From: Lysinibacillus odysseyi
GTDB taxonomy: Bacteria; Bacillota; Bacilli; Bacillales_A; Planococcaceae
Length of the DNA: 64,000 nucleotides
Direction: 5' to 3'
Assembly: GCA_014595895.1 (NCBI GenBank)
Contig: JABUKB010000003.1
Coordinates: 1-64,000 of the forward strand
The translations under genes and the position numbers were made by a program. Shown here piece after piece: positions 18,325 to 28,254 of this stretch; the first letter of the stretch is position 1; each line of letters starts with the position of its first letter. Under the pieces are notes generated by a model, which was not told the origin of the DNA, searched no databases, and saw only the letters and a list, made by a program, of their open reading frames with translations.

Positions 18325-19506
18325 TTAACCCAACGCTTTCTTTAAGTTTCTTTTTTCGGCAATTCCATATCCAATGGCAACTTGTCGTAGGACTGACTCC
18401 GTGCTTTCTTCTATCCATTTCGGTGCTTTTTCTATTGCCTTCTCCAAAGATGTTGGTTTTTGAATAATACTGCTATAAGCATCTATACCCGCATCATAGT
18501 TTACATTCGCCCCTTTCCCAATGGTTCCGGTAATAGCAATGACCGGGGTGTTATTTTTCTTCGCAATACGCGCAACCTCTGCAGGTATTTTGCCATTTGG
18601 GGTTTGAAAATCCAAACTTCCTTCCGCGGTCAATACAATATCTGCTATTGAAATTTTTTCTTCTATATTTATATAGTTCATAATAATATCGAACCGTGGA
18701 TGCAAGACGGCTTCTGTAAAGACCATGAGCCCTGCACCTAATCCACCAGATGCCCCGCTGCCTGGCATAGACCGAACATCTATCCCTAATGCTTCTTCAA
18801 TTAAAGCCGCATAATGTTCTAACGCTGCTGATAGCTGTTCCACTTGTTTGGGGGTCGCTCCTTTTTGAGATCCAAATACACGTGCAACGCCTTCTTCCCC
18901 GCATAAAATGTTTTTCCAGTTACATGCTACATTGATAGAAACATCCTGTAACCGCCTATCTAGATGCGCTGTCTCTATTGAATCGACCTTCAATAAATCT
19001 TCTCCACCATGGATATCGACAATTTGCCGGTTCTTATCAAAGAAGTGCACTCCTAATGCTTGCGCCATTCCTGCTCCACCATCTGATGTACCTGAATCAC
19101 CACAGCCGATTAATATATTATCAACACCTAGATCAAGTGCGGCGAGAATTAACTCCCCTACCCCGTAAGTAGTTGTTTTTAAAGGATTTCTTTGATTACG
19201 CGGTACTAGTTTTAACCCAGCTACTGCTGCCATTTCTATTACAGCTGTTCGCTTGCCATTCTCCACAAAAATCCCAAAATGACTTTCAATCTTCTGGCCA
19301 GCAGGTCCTGTTACGTTTTTATAAATTAATTCTCCTCTTTTTATGTCAACGATTGTCTTTGCAAAGCCTTCTCCGCCATCAATCATCGGTATCACTTCCA
19401 TATCGATAGACGGATCAACACGTCTCACGCCACGCTCCATTGCCAAAGCTACTTCGTTAGCGTCTAGACATTCTTTAAATCCTGATGGTACTATTACAAT
19501 TTTCAT
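18325..19506 (-). CDS. glxK: Glycerate kinase (GlxK/GarK family)
   Basis: A 393-residue kinase of the two-domain GlxK/GarK family. It starts MKIVIVPSGFKECLDANEVA and carries IPMIDGGEGF, GCGDSGTSDGGAGMAQALG and GSGASGGLGAG glycine-rich motifs plus TAEGSLDFQT. It phosphorylates D-glycerate to a phosphoglycerate for glycolysis. The ATG at 19506 is chosen because GGAGGG precedes it and family members begin there; a longer frame upstream adds 16 residues. It is first gene of a two-gene unit with the DASS transporter, forming an uptake-and-use module for an acid that gives glycerate. Confidence 0.9.
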   Translation of the reverse strand: MKIVIVPSGFKECLDANEVALAMERGVRRVDPSIDMEVIPMIDGGEGFAKTIVDIKRGELIYKNVTGPAGQKIESHFGIFVENGKRTAVIEMAAVAGLKLVPRNQRNPLKTTTYGVGELILAALDLGVDNILIGCGDSGTSDGGAGMAQALGVHFFDKNRQIVDIHGGEDLLKVDSIETAHLDRRLQDVSINVACNWKNILCGEEGVARVFGSQKGATPKQVEQLSAALEHYAALIEEALGIDVRSMPGSGASGGLGAGLMVFTEAVLHPRFDIIMNYINIEEKISIADIVLTAEGSLDFQTPNGKIPAEVARIAKKNNTPVIAITGTIGKGANVNYDAGIDAYSSIIQKPTSLEKAIEKAPKWIEESTESVLRQVAIGYGIAEKRNLKKALG

Positions 19507-19717
19507 GTAAACATCCCTCCAAAACATTTTGTTACTTTCTACTGTAATCTCCAATAATTAGAAGCAAGTGAGATCAATATTAGAAATTTATTAGAAAGTT
19601 CATATATATTTTTAGAGAAAAGCCTAAGCGAAAAGAAAAATATCTTTTATACGTCATACATATGTATTTTTGGAGCTTGTGTAAGTATTTATCGAATCCT
19701 CTTTTGAAGACACGAAA

Positions 19718-19749
19718 AAAACCCTCTCTCGAAAGTCGAGAAAGGGTTT
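19718..19749 (-). terminator. Terminator of rplM-rpsI
   Basis: The stem AAACCCT-TCTCGA / TCGAGA-AGGGTTT is followed by a T-run on the minus strand, 21 nt after the rpsI stop. Confidence 0.88.
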
Positions 19750-19769
19750 GAAAACATTGATATAAAATA

Positions 19770-20162
19770 TTAACGTTTTGAGAACTGAGGTGCACGACGA
19801 GCGCCGCGTAAACCTGGTTTTTTACGCTCTTTCATACGAGCGTCACGAGTTAATAGACCCGCAGCTTTAAGAGCTGAACGGAAGTCTGGATCAACTTGTA
19901 ATAAAGCACGTGCGATACCATGACGGATTGCACCAGCTTGACCTGTGAATCCACCACCGTTAACGTTAACGTGTACATCGTAAGAACCTTTAGTTTCTGT
20001 AGCTACTAATGGTTGGTTGATGATTAAGTGTAAAGTTTCGTATGGTAAGTAATCACCGATTTCACGGTTGTTGATTACGATATTACCTTCGCCTGGTACT
20101 AAACGTACGCGGGCTGTAGAGCTTTTACGGCGACCTGTGCCGATATATTGAACTTGTGCCAA
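19770..20162 (-). CDS. rpsI: 30S ribosomal protein S9
   Basis: A 130-residue protein starting [20 protein letters not shown] and ending in the family's basic tail [11 protein letters not shown]. The terminal Lys-Arg contacts tRNA in the P site. It is cotranscribed behind rplM with a 26-nt gap, as in all Bacilli, and likely controlled by the L13 leader. Full length, no anomalies. Confidence 0.99.
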   Translation of the reverse strand: MAQVQYIGTGRRKSSTARVRLVPGEGNIVINNREIGDYLPYETLHLIINQPLVATETKGSYDVHVNVNGGGFTGQAGAIRHGIARALLQVDPDFRSALKAAGLLTRDARMKERKKPGLRGARRAPQFSKR

Positions 20163-20188
20163 AGTATTTATCCTCCTATTATTTTAAA

Positions 20189-20626
20189 TTAACCGCGTAG
20201 CTCGTAAGCTTCTGGTTTTTGTGCTGCGTGTGGGTGTTCAGAACCTGTATAAACGTTTAGTTTACCGAACATTTTGCGACCTAAAGAGTTTTTAGGTAAC
20301 ATACCTTTAACTGCTAATTCGATCATTTGAGTTGGGTATTTTTCTTTCATTTCGCCAGCAGTACGTTGTTTTAAACCACCAGAGAATTGAGTGTGACGGT
20401 AATAAATTTTACCCTCTAATTTGTTACCTGTTAAATGAATTTTGTCCGCGTTGATGATGATTACGTGATCACCTGTGTCAACGTTTGGTGTGAATGTTGG
20501 TTTATGTTTACCGCGTAAGATAGCAGCTACTTCAGAAGCTAAACGACCTAATGTTTGGCCTTCTGCGTCTACTACTAACCATTTACGCTCTACTTCGTGA
20601 CCTTTAGCCATGAATGTTGTACGCAT
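20189..20626 (-). CDS. rplM: 50S ribosomal protein L13
   Basis: A 145-residue protein. The start MRTTFMAKG matches B. subtilis L13 (MRTTPMA), so the first Met is kept; AGGAGG lies just upstream. Core motifs [12 protein letters not shown] and [11 protein letters not shown] are intact. L13 is an early 23S rRNA assembly protein and in Bacilli is thought to bind its own mRNA leader. Confidence 0.99.
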   Translation of the reverse strand: MRTTFMAKGHEVERKWLVVDAEGQTLGRLASEVAAILRGKHKPTFTPNVDTGDHVIIINADKIHLTGNKLEGKIYYRHTQFSGGLKQRTAGEMKEKYPTQMIELAVKGMLPKNSLGRKMFGKLNVYTGSEHPHAAQKPEAYELRG

Positions 20627-20639
20627 GAATGTATCCTCC

Positions 20640-20728
20640 TAATCGATATAAATTACCGTTATTTTTCATTAGACTTCACTATAAGTTTTCGGGGCTTATT
20701 TGTGGTGGTAATGAAAATACCATACATC
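20640..20728 (-). promoter_or_regulatory. L13 ribosomal-protein leader
   Basis: The transcript between promoter and rplM contains a stem-loop ATAAG-CCCCGAAAA-CTTAT preceded by ATTACCACCACAA. I recall this loop as characteristic of the Bacilli L13 leader. It is the expected autoregulatory site for L13. A covariance-model search would settle it. Confidence 0.65.
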
Positions 20729-20757
20729 ATCTTATAATGAATCTCCCTATAAGTCAA
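20729..20757 (-). promoter_or_regulatory. Promoter of rplM-rpsI
   Basis: The minus strand shows -35 TTGACT (20752-20757) and -10 TAAGAT (20729-20734) with a 17-bp spacer, at the head of the L13 leader. Confidence 0.7.
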
Positions 20758-20788
20758 GCAATTTTATTAAACACCTGGTGAAGTTGTA

Positions 20789-21535
20789 CTAGGTTTCATA
20801 GTATACCTTTTCGAGGTATAAACCTTGTGGTGGCGCGGTTTTGCCGGCTTTCCCCCTGTCCTTGCTGTAAATGATATCCAAAACATTTTTTGGTTCTTTT
20901 TTGCCTGTGCCTACTTCCCATAAAGTGCCGGCAATAATGCGTACCATATTGTATAAAAAGCCGTTTCCCTCAATGGTCATATGCAATTCCTCACCATGCC
21001 ACGTGAGTTCCAAACTTTTTACTGTACGCACTTTATCCACTACACTTGTATTCGCAGCACAGAAACATGAAAAATCATGCGTGCCTATTATATGGGCAGC
21101 AGCTTGTCTCATTTTCTCAATGTCTGGCTTTACACCATTTGTCTCTACTGTGTAAAAACGACGGAATGGACTCTGGATTACTTCACAGTTCCAAATATAG
21201 CGATAACGCTTACCGCTCACAATATAGCGTGCGTGGAAATCAGCATCGACCTCTTCGATGGCAAGCACCCGAATATCGCGCGGCAATTGCACATTCAATG
21301 CCTTTTGGTATTTCTCGCATGGGATAGCAAGCGTTGTATCAAAATGAATCACTTGCCCGGTTGCATGCACCTTAGCATCCGTACGGCCACTTGCCACGAC
21401 TTTAACCGCCGCACCTTTATGCATCACTGCTAATACCTTTTCCACCTCTAGCTGGACAGTACGCTCGCCGGGTTGTACTTGATAGCCAGAGAAGCCTGTC
21501 CCGTCATAGCTGATGGTTGCTTTTAGTCTTCTCAT
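20789..21535 (-). CDS. truA: tRNA pseudouridine(38-40) synthase TruA
   Basis: A 248-residue protein starting MRRLKATISYDGTGFSGYQ. The catalytic Asp is in the ASGRTDAKVHATGQV motif. It isomerises uridines 38-40 in the tRNA anticodon arm. A GTG two codons upstream also opens the frame, but AGAGG is better spaced for the ATG at 21535. It is last in the ecfA1-ecfA2-ecfT-truA operon, 10 nt after ecfT. This coupling is conserved in Bacillales with no known functional reason. Confidence 0.97.
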   Translation of the reverse strand: MRRLKATISYDGTGFSGYQVQPGERTVQLEVEKVLAVMHKGAAVKVVASGRTDAKVHATGQVIHFDTTLAIPCEKYQKALNVQLPRDIRVLAIEEVDADFHARYIVSGKRYRYIWNCEVIQSPFRRFYTVETNGVKPDIEKMRQAAAHIIGTHDFSCFCAANTSVVDKVRTVKSLELTWHGEELHMTIEGNGFLYNMVRIIAGTLWEVGTGKKEPKNVLDIIYSKDRGKAGKTAPPQGLYLEKVYYET

Positions 21536-21545
21536 TTTCACACCT

Positions 21546-22343
21546 CTACTGACGGAAATAGATTAACACGCCTGCTAACACCACAAGCGATAGCAAGGCC
21601 ACTGTATCTTCTAAATCCCATTTCAATTGGCGATAGCGTGTACGCCCCTCGCCGCCGCGATATCCTCGTACTTCCATCGCTGTAGCTAAATCTTCGGCCC
21701 GCTTAAATGCACTCACAAAAAGCGGCACTAATAACGGAACAACAGCTTTTAATCGTTGGGATAATGAACCCGCGCTTAAATCGGAACCACGTGCCATTTG
21801 TGCCTTCATAATCTTATCTGTCTCATCCATTAATGTTGGAATAAAGCGCAGAGCAATCGACATCATCAACGCCAGCTCATGCACCGGCAGCTTGACCTTT
21901 TTAAACGGGTCTAACAGCGTCTCTAAGCCATCTGTAATCGAAATCGGGGATGTCGTTAATGTAAGCACAGTCGTCATAAATACGAGCACTAGGAAGCGAA
22001 CTGAAATATAAATCCCTTGTCGCAAGCCTTCCTCATAAATATTGATGAAACGCCATTCCCATAACAAGTTCCCTTCTTGCGTAAAGAAAAGATGCAAAAG
22101 AAATGTAAAAATCATTAAAATGAGCACGGGCTTCAGGCCATTAACCAAGAAATACAGCCTAATCCGGCTTACTAAAATCACAAGGAACGTAAATGCTAAT
22201 AGTAATGCATATGTGATCGTGTTATTCGCCAAAAATACGATAATGATAAAGCCTAAAACGAATAATAGCTTTGAGCGCGGATCCAAGCGGTGAATAAAAG
22301 AGTCTCCTGGAATAAAGCGACCGAAAATCATTTTTTCCATCAT
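21546..22343 (-). CDS. ecfT: ECF transporter transmembrane subunit EcfT
   Basis: A 265-residue CbiQ-family membrane protein with an IPGDSFIHRLDPRSKLL N-terminal motif and two cytoplasmic coupling helices with Ala-Arg-Gly signatures (KAQMARGSDL and AMEVRGYRGG) that rest on the two ATPases. It is the shared membrane scaffold that group II ECF importers use with different vitamin-binding S components. No S component is encoded here. It overlaps ecfA2 by 4 bp. Confidence 0.96.
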   Translation of the reverse strand: MMEKMIFGRFIPGDSFIHRLDPRSKLLFVLGFIIIVFLANNTITYALLLAFTFLVILVSRIRLYFLVNGLKPVLILMIFTFLLHLFFTQEGNLLWEWRFINIYEEGLRQGIYISVRFLVLVFMTTVLTLTTSPISITDGLETLLDPFKKVKLPVHELALMMSIALRFIPTLMDETDKIMKAQMARGSDLSAGSLSQRLKAVVPLLVPLFVSAFKRAEDLATAMEVRGYRGGEGRTRYRQLKWDLEDTVALLSLVVLAGVLIYFRQ

Positions 22344-23209
22344 GGGCGGTCACTCTCCTTTATGGCATGAGCAACAGCCTTTGCTAGCTCTTCCTCTGTT
22401 AAACATACTTGGGGCAAAGCATGACCGATCATTTTTTCTAAGCGGTGCTGGAACTGAACAATGCGCGGCAATTCTAACCGGAATTCTTTCAATAAGGCTT
22501 CCTCGCTAAATAGCTTACGCGGCGTATCTGTTAACACACATCGCCCTTCATGCATAATCGCAATCTCATCTGCATAGCGCGCAGCATCCTCCATGCTATG
22601 TGTCACTAGAATCGTTGTCAGCCCTTTTTCTTTATGCAAGGCATAAAACATATCCATCATCTCTTTTTGACCTCTAGGATCGAGTCCGGCTGTCGGCTCA
22701 TCTAGTACAATGACTTCTGGCTGCATCGCTAACACGCCTGCAATGGCGACACGGCGCATTTGCCCCCCGGATAAATCAAATGGCGATTTCTCTAGCACTT
22801 CGGTTGGTAGCCCCACTAAGTCCACTAAGTCACGTGCTCGGCTCTCTGCTTCCTCGGCAGACACTCCAAAATTCATCGGACCGAACATAATATCCTTGAG
22901 CACCGTTTCTTCAAATAACTGATGTTCCGGGAACTGAAATACAATACCTACCTTCTGTCGAATCGCTTTTAAATCCTTGTTCTTTTTCCCTGCCTCAATG
23001 CGGCGGTCACCGATTTGTACGACCCCTTCTGTCGGCTTTAGCAGGGCATTGAAATGCTGGAGGATTGTTGACTTGCCTGAACCTGTATGACCAATGATTG
23101 CTTTATACGTACCGGATGTAATCGTCAAATCCACATCAAATAATGCGCGCTTTTCAAAAGGCGTTCCTTTTGCATAAGCATAGCTTACTTGTTGAAGTTT
23201 GATGTCCAT
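22340..23209 (-). CDS. ecfA2: ECF transporter ATPase EcfA2
   Basis: A 289-residue CbiO-type ATPase with Walker A GHTGSGKST, Q-loop FQFPEHQLF, signature LSGGQMRR, Walker B VIVLDEPTAGLDP and switch VTHSMED. It pairs with EcfA1 to power vitamin and metal uptake through EcfT. The start lies inside the ecfA1 3' end (25-bp overlap). Confidence 0.96.
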   Translation of the reverse strand: MDIKLQQVSYAYAKGTPFEKRALFDVDLTITSGTYKAIIGHTGSGKSTILQHFNALLKPTEGVVQIGDRRIEAGKKNKDLKAIRQKVGIVFQFPEHQLFEETVLKDIMFGPMNFGVSAEEAESRARDLVDLVGLPTEVLEKSPFDLSGGQMRRVAIAGVLAMQPEVIVLDEPTAGLDPRGQKEMMDMFYALHKEKGLTTILVTHSMEDAARYADEIAIMHEGRCVLTDTPRKLFSEEALLKEFRLELPRIVQFQHRLEKMIGHALPQVCLTEEELAKAVAHAIKESDRP

Positions 23210-24027
23210 ATATCATTCACCAACTCTTCTTCTGTCATATGTTTTCCTGCTAACTGTACACCTTGCGCCTGCAATAACTTGGTCATCTTCATCGCAAATG
23301 GCAAGTCTAGTCCAAATTCCACTAGTTGATCCCCTAATGCAAAGATTTCAGCGGGTGTTCCTTGGGCGAATTTTTTCCCCTCATTCATAAAAAGAATACG
23401 ATCCGCTAGCATCGCTTCTTCTAAATCGTGGGTAATCGATAATACAGTTAGACCAATTTTTTCACGTAGAATTTGCACAGTTTTCAGTACCTCTGCACGT
23501 CCCTGTGGATCGAGCATGGAAGTAGCTTCGTCTAAAATGAGCATCTGCGGTTGCATCGCCAGTGCCCCTGCAATCGCCACTCGCTGCTTTTGACCGCCTG
23601 ATAAATGGTGCGGCTCATGATTGAGGAACTTCTCCATCTTTACTTGTTGCAACGCTTCCTGGACGCGCTTGACCATTTCCTCATAAGGAACACCATTATT
23701 CTCTAGAGAAAAAGCTACATCGTCTTGCACAGTCGTGCCAACGAATTGATTATCTGGATTCTGAAAAACGATTCCTATATTTGAACGGATATCCCAAATG
23801 TTTTCTTCCGTTAAAACGTCATGCTTAAAGCGTACTTCCCCTTGCTGCGGAAATAGCAATCCGCTCATTAATTTTGCTAATGTTGATTTCCCTGAACCAT
23901 TGTGGCCAACTACAGCAATCCATTCCCCTTGCTGCACAGCAAACGTCACATCCTCGACAGCGTTGCGACCGCCCTCTTCAGGTGCATATGAAAATGTAAC
24001 ATGATTAAACGATAAAATTTCTGACAT
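23185..24027 (-). CDS. ecfA1: ECF transporter ATPase EcfA1
   Basis: A 280-residue CbiO-type ATPase with [42 protein letters not shown] and ITHDLEEA. It is first gene of the ecfA1-ecfA2-ecfT-truA unit. In many Bacillales this operon directly follows rplQ; here a 372-bp structured gap separates them, suggesting independent control. Confidence 0.96.
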   Translation of the reverse strand: MSEILSFNHVTFSYAPEEGGRNAVEDVTFAVQQGEWIAVVGHNGSGKSTLAKLMSGLLFPQQGEVRFKHDVLTEENIWDIRSNIGIVFQNPDNQFVGTTVQDDVAFSLENNGVPYEEMVKRVQEALQQVKMEKFLNHEPHHLSGGQKQRVAIAGALAMQPQMLILDEATSMLDPQGRAEVLKTVQILREKIGLTVLSITHDLEEAMLADRILFMNEGKKFAQGTPAEIFALGDQLVEFGLDLPFAMKMTKLLQAQGVQLAGKHMTEEELVNDIWTSNFNK

Positions 24028-24065
24028 ACGTACACCTCAATCTCTCTGTTCTATGTAATAAAGTA

Positions 24066-24117
24066 ACATATACAAAAATAAAGTACGCCGATTCACGTAC
24101 TTTATTTTTGTATATGT
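24066..24117 (-). terminator. Very long perfect inverted repeat upstream of ecfA1
   Basis: A 22-bp perfect stem (24066-24087 with 24096-24117) has an 8-nt loop; the arms contain CAAAAATAAAGTACG and its complement. It lies 39 bp before the ecfA1 start. It could terminate transcription from rplQ, but the T-run is inside the stem, so it may instead be a regulatory or protein-binding hairpin. Confidence 0.55.
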
Positions 24118-24146
24118 ATTAAGCTACACTTTTCTAAAAAATAAAA

Positions 24147-24241
24147 AAGCGCGCACCTCATTCAGAGAAATGCGCTTATCACTACATTAAGGTGAGTAGA
24201 TGGGGGCTCAATCCCATCTAACTCTAAGAATGAGGTGCGAG
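24147..24241 (-). ncRNA. Candidate small structured RNA or regulated terminator between rplQ and ecfA1
   Basis: On the minus strand, a perfect 12-bp stem CGCACCTCATTC (24228-24239) / GAATGAGGTGCG (24153-24164) encloses a second hairpin TAGATGGG / CCCATCTA (24198-24221). The outer stem runs directly into GCGCTTTTTTATTTTTT, a strong terminator end. This is the look of a small RNA or riboswitch terminator rather than a plain terminator, because the loop is about 63 nt and itself structured. No promoter was firmly placed. Confidence 0.45.
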
Positions 24242-24346
24242 AGCTAGACGAGACGCCTAAGTAATACTTATCGCTCATCATAACGCTCAGCTTATTTATT
24301 GTCGTATAAATCGTTTGTTGCTAAACATTTAGCAAATGTAATAAAA

Positions 24347-24381
24347 GGGAGTGCCGTTCAACAGGTGAACTAGGCACCCCC
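24347..24381 (-). terminator. Terminator of the S10-spc-alpha operon
   Basis: The minus strand reads GGGGTGCC, an inner GTTCA/TGAAC stem, GGCACTCCC, then TTTTATT, 18 nt after the rplQ stop. Confidence 0.85.
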
Positions 24382-24399
24382 TCAACCTTAAGTTTTAGA

Positions 24400-24780
24400 T
24401 TAAACTAATTCAATCACAACTACAGGTGCGCCGTCACCACGACGAGGACCTACTTTAAGGATGCGTGTGTAACCACCTTGACGCTCAGCGTAACGTGGAG
24501 CAACATCATCGAATAATTTTTGTAATGCGAATGAAGTTGATTCGTTACCTTCTTCGTCAGTTGTAGTTACTAACTCACGACGGATAAATGCTGCTGCTTG
24601 ACGACGAGCATGTAAATCTCCGCGCTTACCTAAAGTAATCATTTTTTCAACAGCTTTACGTACTTCTTTAGCACGCGCTTCAGTAGTTTCGATGCGCTCG
24701 TTGATAATTAAATCAGTAGCTAAGTCACGTAGTAATGCTTTACGTTGAGAACTTGTACGACCAAGTTTTCTGTAACCCAT
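24400..24780 (-). CDS. rplQ: 50S ribosomal protein L17
   Basis: A 126-residue protein starting [20 protein letters not shown], with the conserved [21 protein letters not shown] region. L17 lies near the peptide exit tunnel. It is the last gene of the long operon, 56 nt after rpoA, and is closed by a terminator. Confidence 0.99.
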   Translation of the reverse strand: MGYRKLGRTSSQRKALLRDLATDLIINERIETTEARAKEVRKAVEKMITLGKRGDLHARRQAAAFIRRELVTTTDEEGNESTSFALQKLFDDVAPRYAERQGGYTRILKVGPRRGDGAPVVVIELV

Positions 24781-24836
24781 GGACGTTTCCCTCCTTTATA
24801 AATATCTGATCTAGCTTATATATTGTAATGATTTGC

Positions 24837-25775
24837 TTAGTCTTCTTTACGTAATCCTAAACCAAGCTCTTCTAACTTATGCTTAACTTCTTCTAACGAC
24901 TTACGTCCAAGGTTGCGCACCTTCATCATGTCGTCTTCTGACTTGTTCGCTAACTCTTGTACCGTATTGATACCAGCGCGCTTTAAGCAGTTGTAAGAAC
25001 GAACAGAAAGATCAAGCTCTTCGATAGTCATCTCTAATACTTTTTCTTTTTGATCTTCTTCTTTTTCGACCATGATTTCAGCTGTTTGTGCCTCATCTGT
25101 CATACCAACGAAGATATTTAAGTGTTCAGTTAAAATTTTCGCTCCAAGTGAAATCGCCTCTTTAGGGCCGATGCTACCATCTGTCCATACATCAAGTGAT
25201 AACTTGTCGTAGTCAGAGTTTTGTCCAACACGAGTGTTCTCAACTTGGAAGTTGACGCGTGAAACTGGAGTGTAAATAGAGTCGATCGGGATCACGCCGA
25301 TAGGAAGATCCTCACGTTTGTTTTGATCAGCAGGAGTATAACCACGGCCACGTTGCGCATACATACGCATACGTAAATGACCATTTTTAGCGATTGTTGC
25401 AATATATAGATCAGGGTTTAAAATTTCTACATCGCTGTCGTGTGTAATATCTTGCGCAGTTACTACACCGTCACCTTTCACATCAATCTCAATGACTTTT
25501 TCTTCGTCAGAGTAGATTTTCAGTGCTAGCTTTTTTACGTTTAAGATGATAGATGCAACATCTTCTACTACGCCTTCTACAGTTGAGAATTCGTGTAATA
25601 CGCCATCAATTTGAATTGATGTAACAGCCGCCCCCGGTAGTGAAGACAGAAGGATACGACGTAAAGAATTACCCAAAGTGTTTCCATATCCGCGTTCAAG
25701 CGGTTCTACAACAAATTTGCCATACTTGACATCATCGCTGATCGTTTCAATCTTTGGTTTTTCAATTTCGATCAT
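24837..25775 (-). CDS. rpoA: RNA polymerase alpha subunit
   Basis: A 312-residue protein. The N-terminal dimerisation and assembly domain (about 1-228) has the conserved [21 protein letters not shown] motif. A flexible linker and the C-terminal domain (about 245-312) with [17 protein letters not shown] follow; the latter binds UP elements and activators. GGAGGGT precedes the start. Length fits Bacilli. Confidence 0.99.
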   Translation of the reverse strand: MIEIEKPKIETISDDVKYGKFVVEPLERGYGNTLGNSLRRILLSSLPGAAVTSIQIDGVLHEFSTVEGVVEDVASIILNVKKLALKIYSDEEKVIEIDVKGDGVVTAQDITHDSDVEILNPDLYIATIAKNGHLRMRMYAQRGRGYTPADQNKREDLPIGVIPIDSIYTPVSRVNFQVENTRVGQNSDYDKLSLDVWTDGSIGPKEAISLGAKILTEHLNIFVGMTDEAQTAEIMVEKEEDQKEKVLEMTIEELDLSVRSYNCLKRAGINTVQELANKSEDDMMKVRNLGRKSLEEVKHKLEELGLGLRKED

Positions 25776-25917
25776 TCCAATTTACCCTCCTTCAAAACAT
25801 CGAATGTATAGGTTCATACCATCATAATTTTATAGTCAGTTGACCGTTTAAAATATTGCACAAGACGTTTGCACAAGAAATGATGTACTCAAGAGTATTA
25901 CCCTTAAGCTGCCCCGA

Positions 25918-26325
<408 letters not shown>

Positions 26326-26333
26326 TTACTTAA

Positions 26334-26699
26334 TTATTTTTTCTTGTTCGCTACAGTCTTACGAGGACCTTTACGCGTACGCGCATTGTTCTTCGTATTT
26401 TGACCGCGAACTGGTAAACCACGACGGTGACGGATACCACGGAATGAAGCGATTTCCATTAAACGTTTGATGTTTAAAGAAACTTCACGACGTAAGTCAC
26501 CTTCTGTTTTGTAAGTGTCTAATTGTTCACGAATTTGGTTTAATTGATCTTCAGATAAATCGCGCACGCGAGTATTTTCGTCAATACCTGCAGCAGCTAA
26601 TACTTTTTCAGAAGTCGTTTTACCAATTCCGTAAATGTAAGTTAATGAAATTACAACGCGTTTGTCGCGAGGAATGTCAACACCAGCAATACGTGCCAT
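26334..26699 (-). CDS. rpsM: 30S ribosomal protein S13
   Basis: A 121-residue protein starting [21 protein letters not shown], with [20 protein letters not shown] near the end. S13 sits in the 30S head, bridges to the 50S and touches the P-site tRNA. Spacing to rpmJ and rpsK is standard. Confidence 0.99.
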   Translation of the reverse strand: MARIAGVDIPRDKRVVISLTYIYGIGKTTSEKVLAAAGIDENTRVRDLSEDQLNQIREQLDTYKTEGDLRREVSLNIKRLMEIASFRGIRHRRGLPVRGQNTKNNARTRKGPRKTVANKKK

Positions 26700-26721
26700 T
26701 CGATGTGCACCTCCTTATTAA

Positions 26722-26835
<114 letters not shown>

Positions 26836-26872
26836 CTAACCTAACCTCCTTAATAGTCCGGAGCGCAAAAGA

Positions 26873-27091
26873 TTATTTAAAACGGTATGTGATACGACCG
26901 CGAGTTAAATCATAAGGAGATAACTCAATAGTAACCTTATCTCCCGGTAGGATACGAATAAAGTGCATACGGATCTTTCCAGAAACGTGTGCTAGCACTG
27001 TGTGCCCATTTTCTAATTCTACCTTAAACATCGCGTTTGGCAAAGTCTCAACAACTGTCCCTTCGACTTCAATTACATCATCTTTCGCCAT
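26873..27091 (-). CDS. infA: Translation initiation factor IF-1
   Basis: A 72-residue single OB-fold protein starting [22 protein letters not shown], with [26 protein letters not shown]. It occupies the 30S A site during initiation. It normally follows map; here it follows a map remnant, so its transcription must read through the degraded region or start from a local promoter. Confidence 0.99.
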   Translation of the reverse strand: MAKDDVIEVEGTVVETLPNAMFKVELENGHTVLAHVSGKIRMHFIRILPGDKVTIELSPYDLTRGRITYRFK

Positions 27092-27180
27092 CTACCATAA
27101 GCTCCCTTCTATATGCATTTTTTGATTCCATAGAGAACCAAAGCAATTTTTGTTTCCTCTTCAGAAGAAGCAACCCTATT

Positions 27181-27490
27181 AACATATGCTCGGATCGTAT
27201 GAGAGATGTTCCGAAAGACGCTCGTCTGGTTTCGCTTCACAATCCACGGAATAAACAGAACCGGATAAAGGAAACCGTTTTTCCTTATGCTCATACGATA
27301 GCCGGAATGTCTAGATGGGTAAACCCAACCGTGTATAACAGATGCTTCCACGAAACCCATTATACATTTTATCTTCACTTTCATCACACCGAAGTGCTCA
27401 AGTTGATGAAAAAGTATATACCGGGCACAATATGCTTTTGCAACTCTCAAAAAATTCGTTTTTCTGTTGCCTCCGCATTGACTCCTCACG
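27181..27490 (-). pseudogene. map: Decayed methionine aminopeptidase gene (map remnant)
   Basis: Map fragments appear in order but in different frames on the minus strand. CGTGAG...ATGCGG resembles the PRE..MRE region (27475-27490). KHIVPGI is exact at 27417-27437, YNGFRGSIC at 27338-27364, EAKPDERLS at 27212-27238, and NISHTIRAYV, after a 1-nt frameshift, at 27181-27210. These are signature segments of type I Map, which trims the initiator Met from new proteins. The spacing shows deletions of roughly 30 codons or more between YNGFRGSIC and EAKPDERLS, where the metal-ligand Asp residues should be. The last 100 or so codons, with the remaining His and Glu ligands, are gone. It lies between adk and infA, exactly the map slot in Bacillus. 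An open frame of 160 codons runs through here but mixes frames and is not a gene. A working map must exist elsewhere. Confidence 0.88.
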
Positions 27491-27520
27491 GAAGCATTTA
27501 CACGCGCCCGGTCCGGGTTA

Positions 27521-28201
<681 letters not shown>

Positions 28202-28254
28202 TTATCTATCATTTAGCTGGTTAAAGAGAAACACAATGTTTCCCTCAACCTGCA

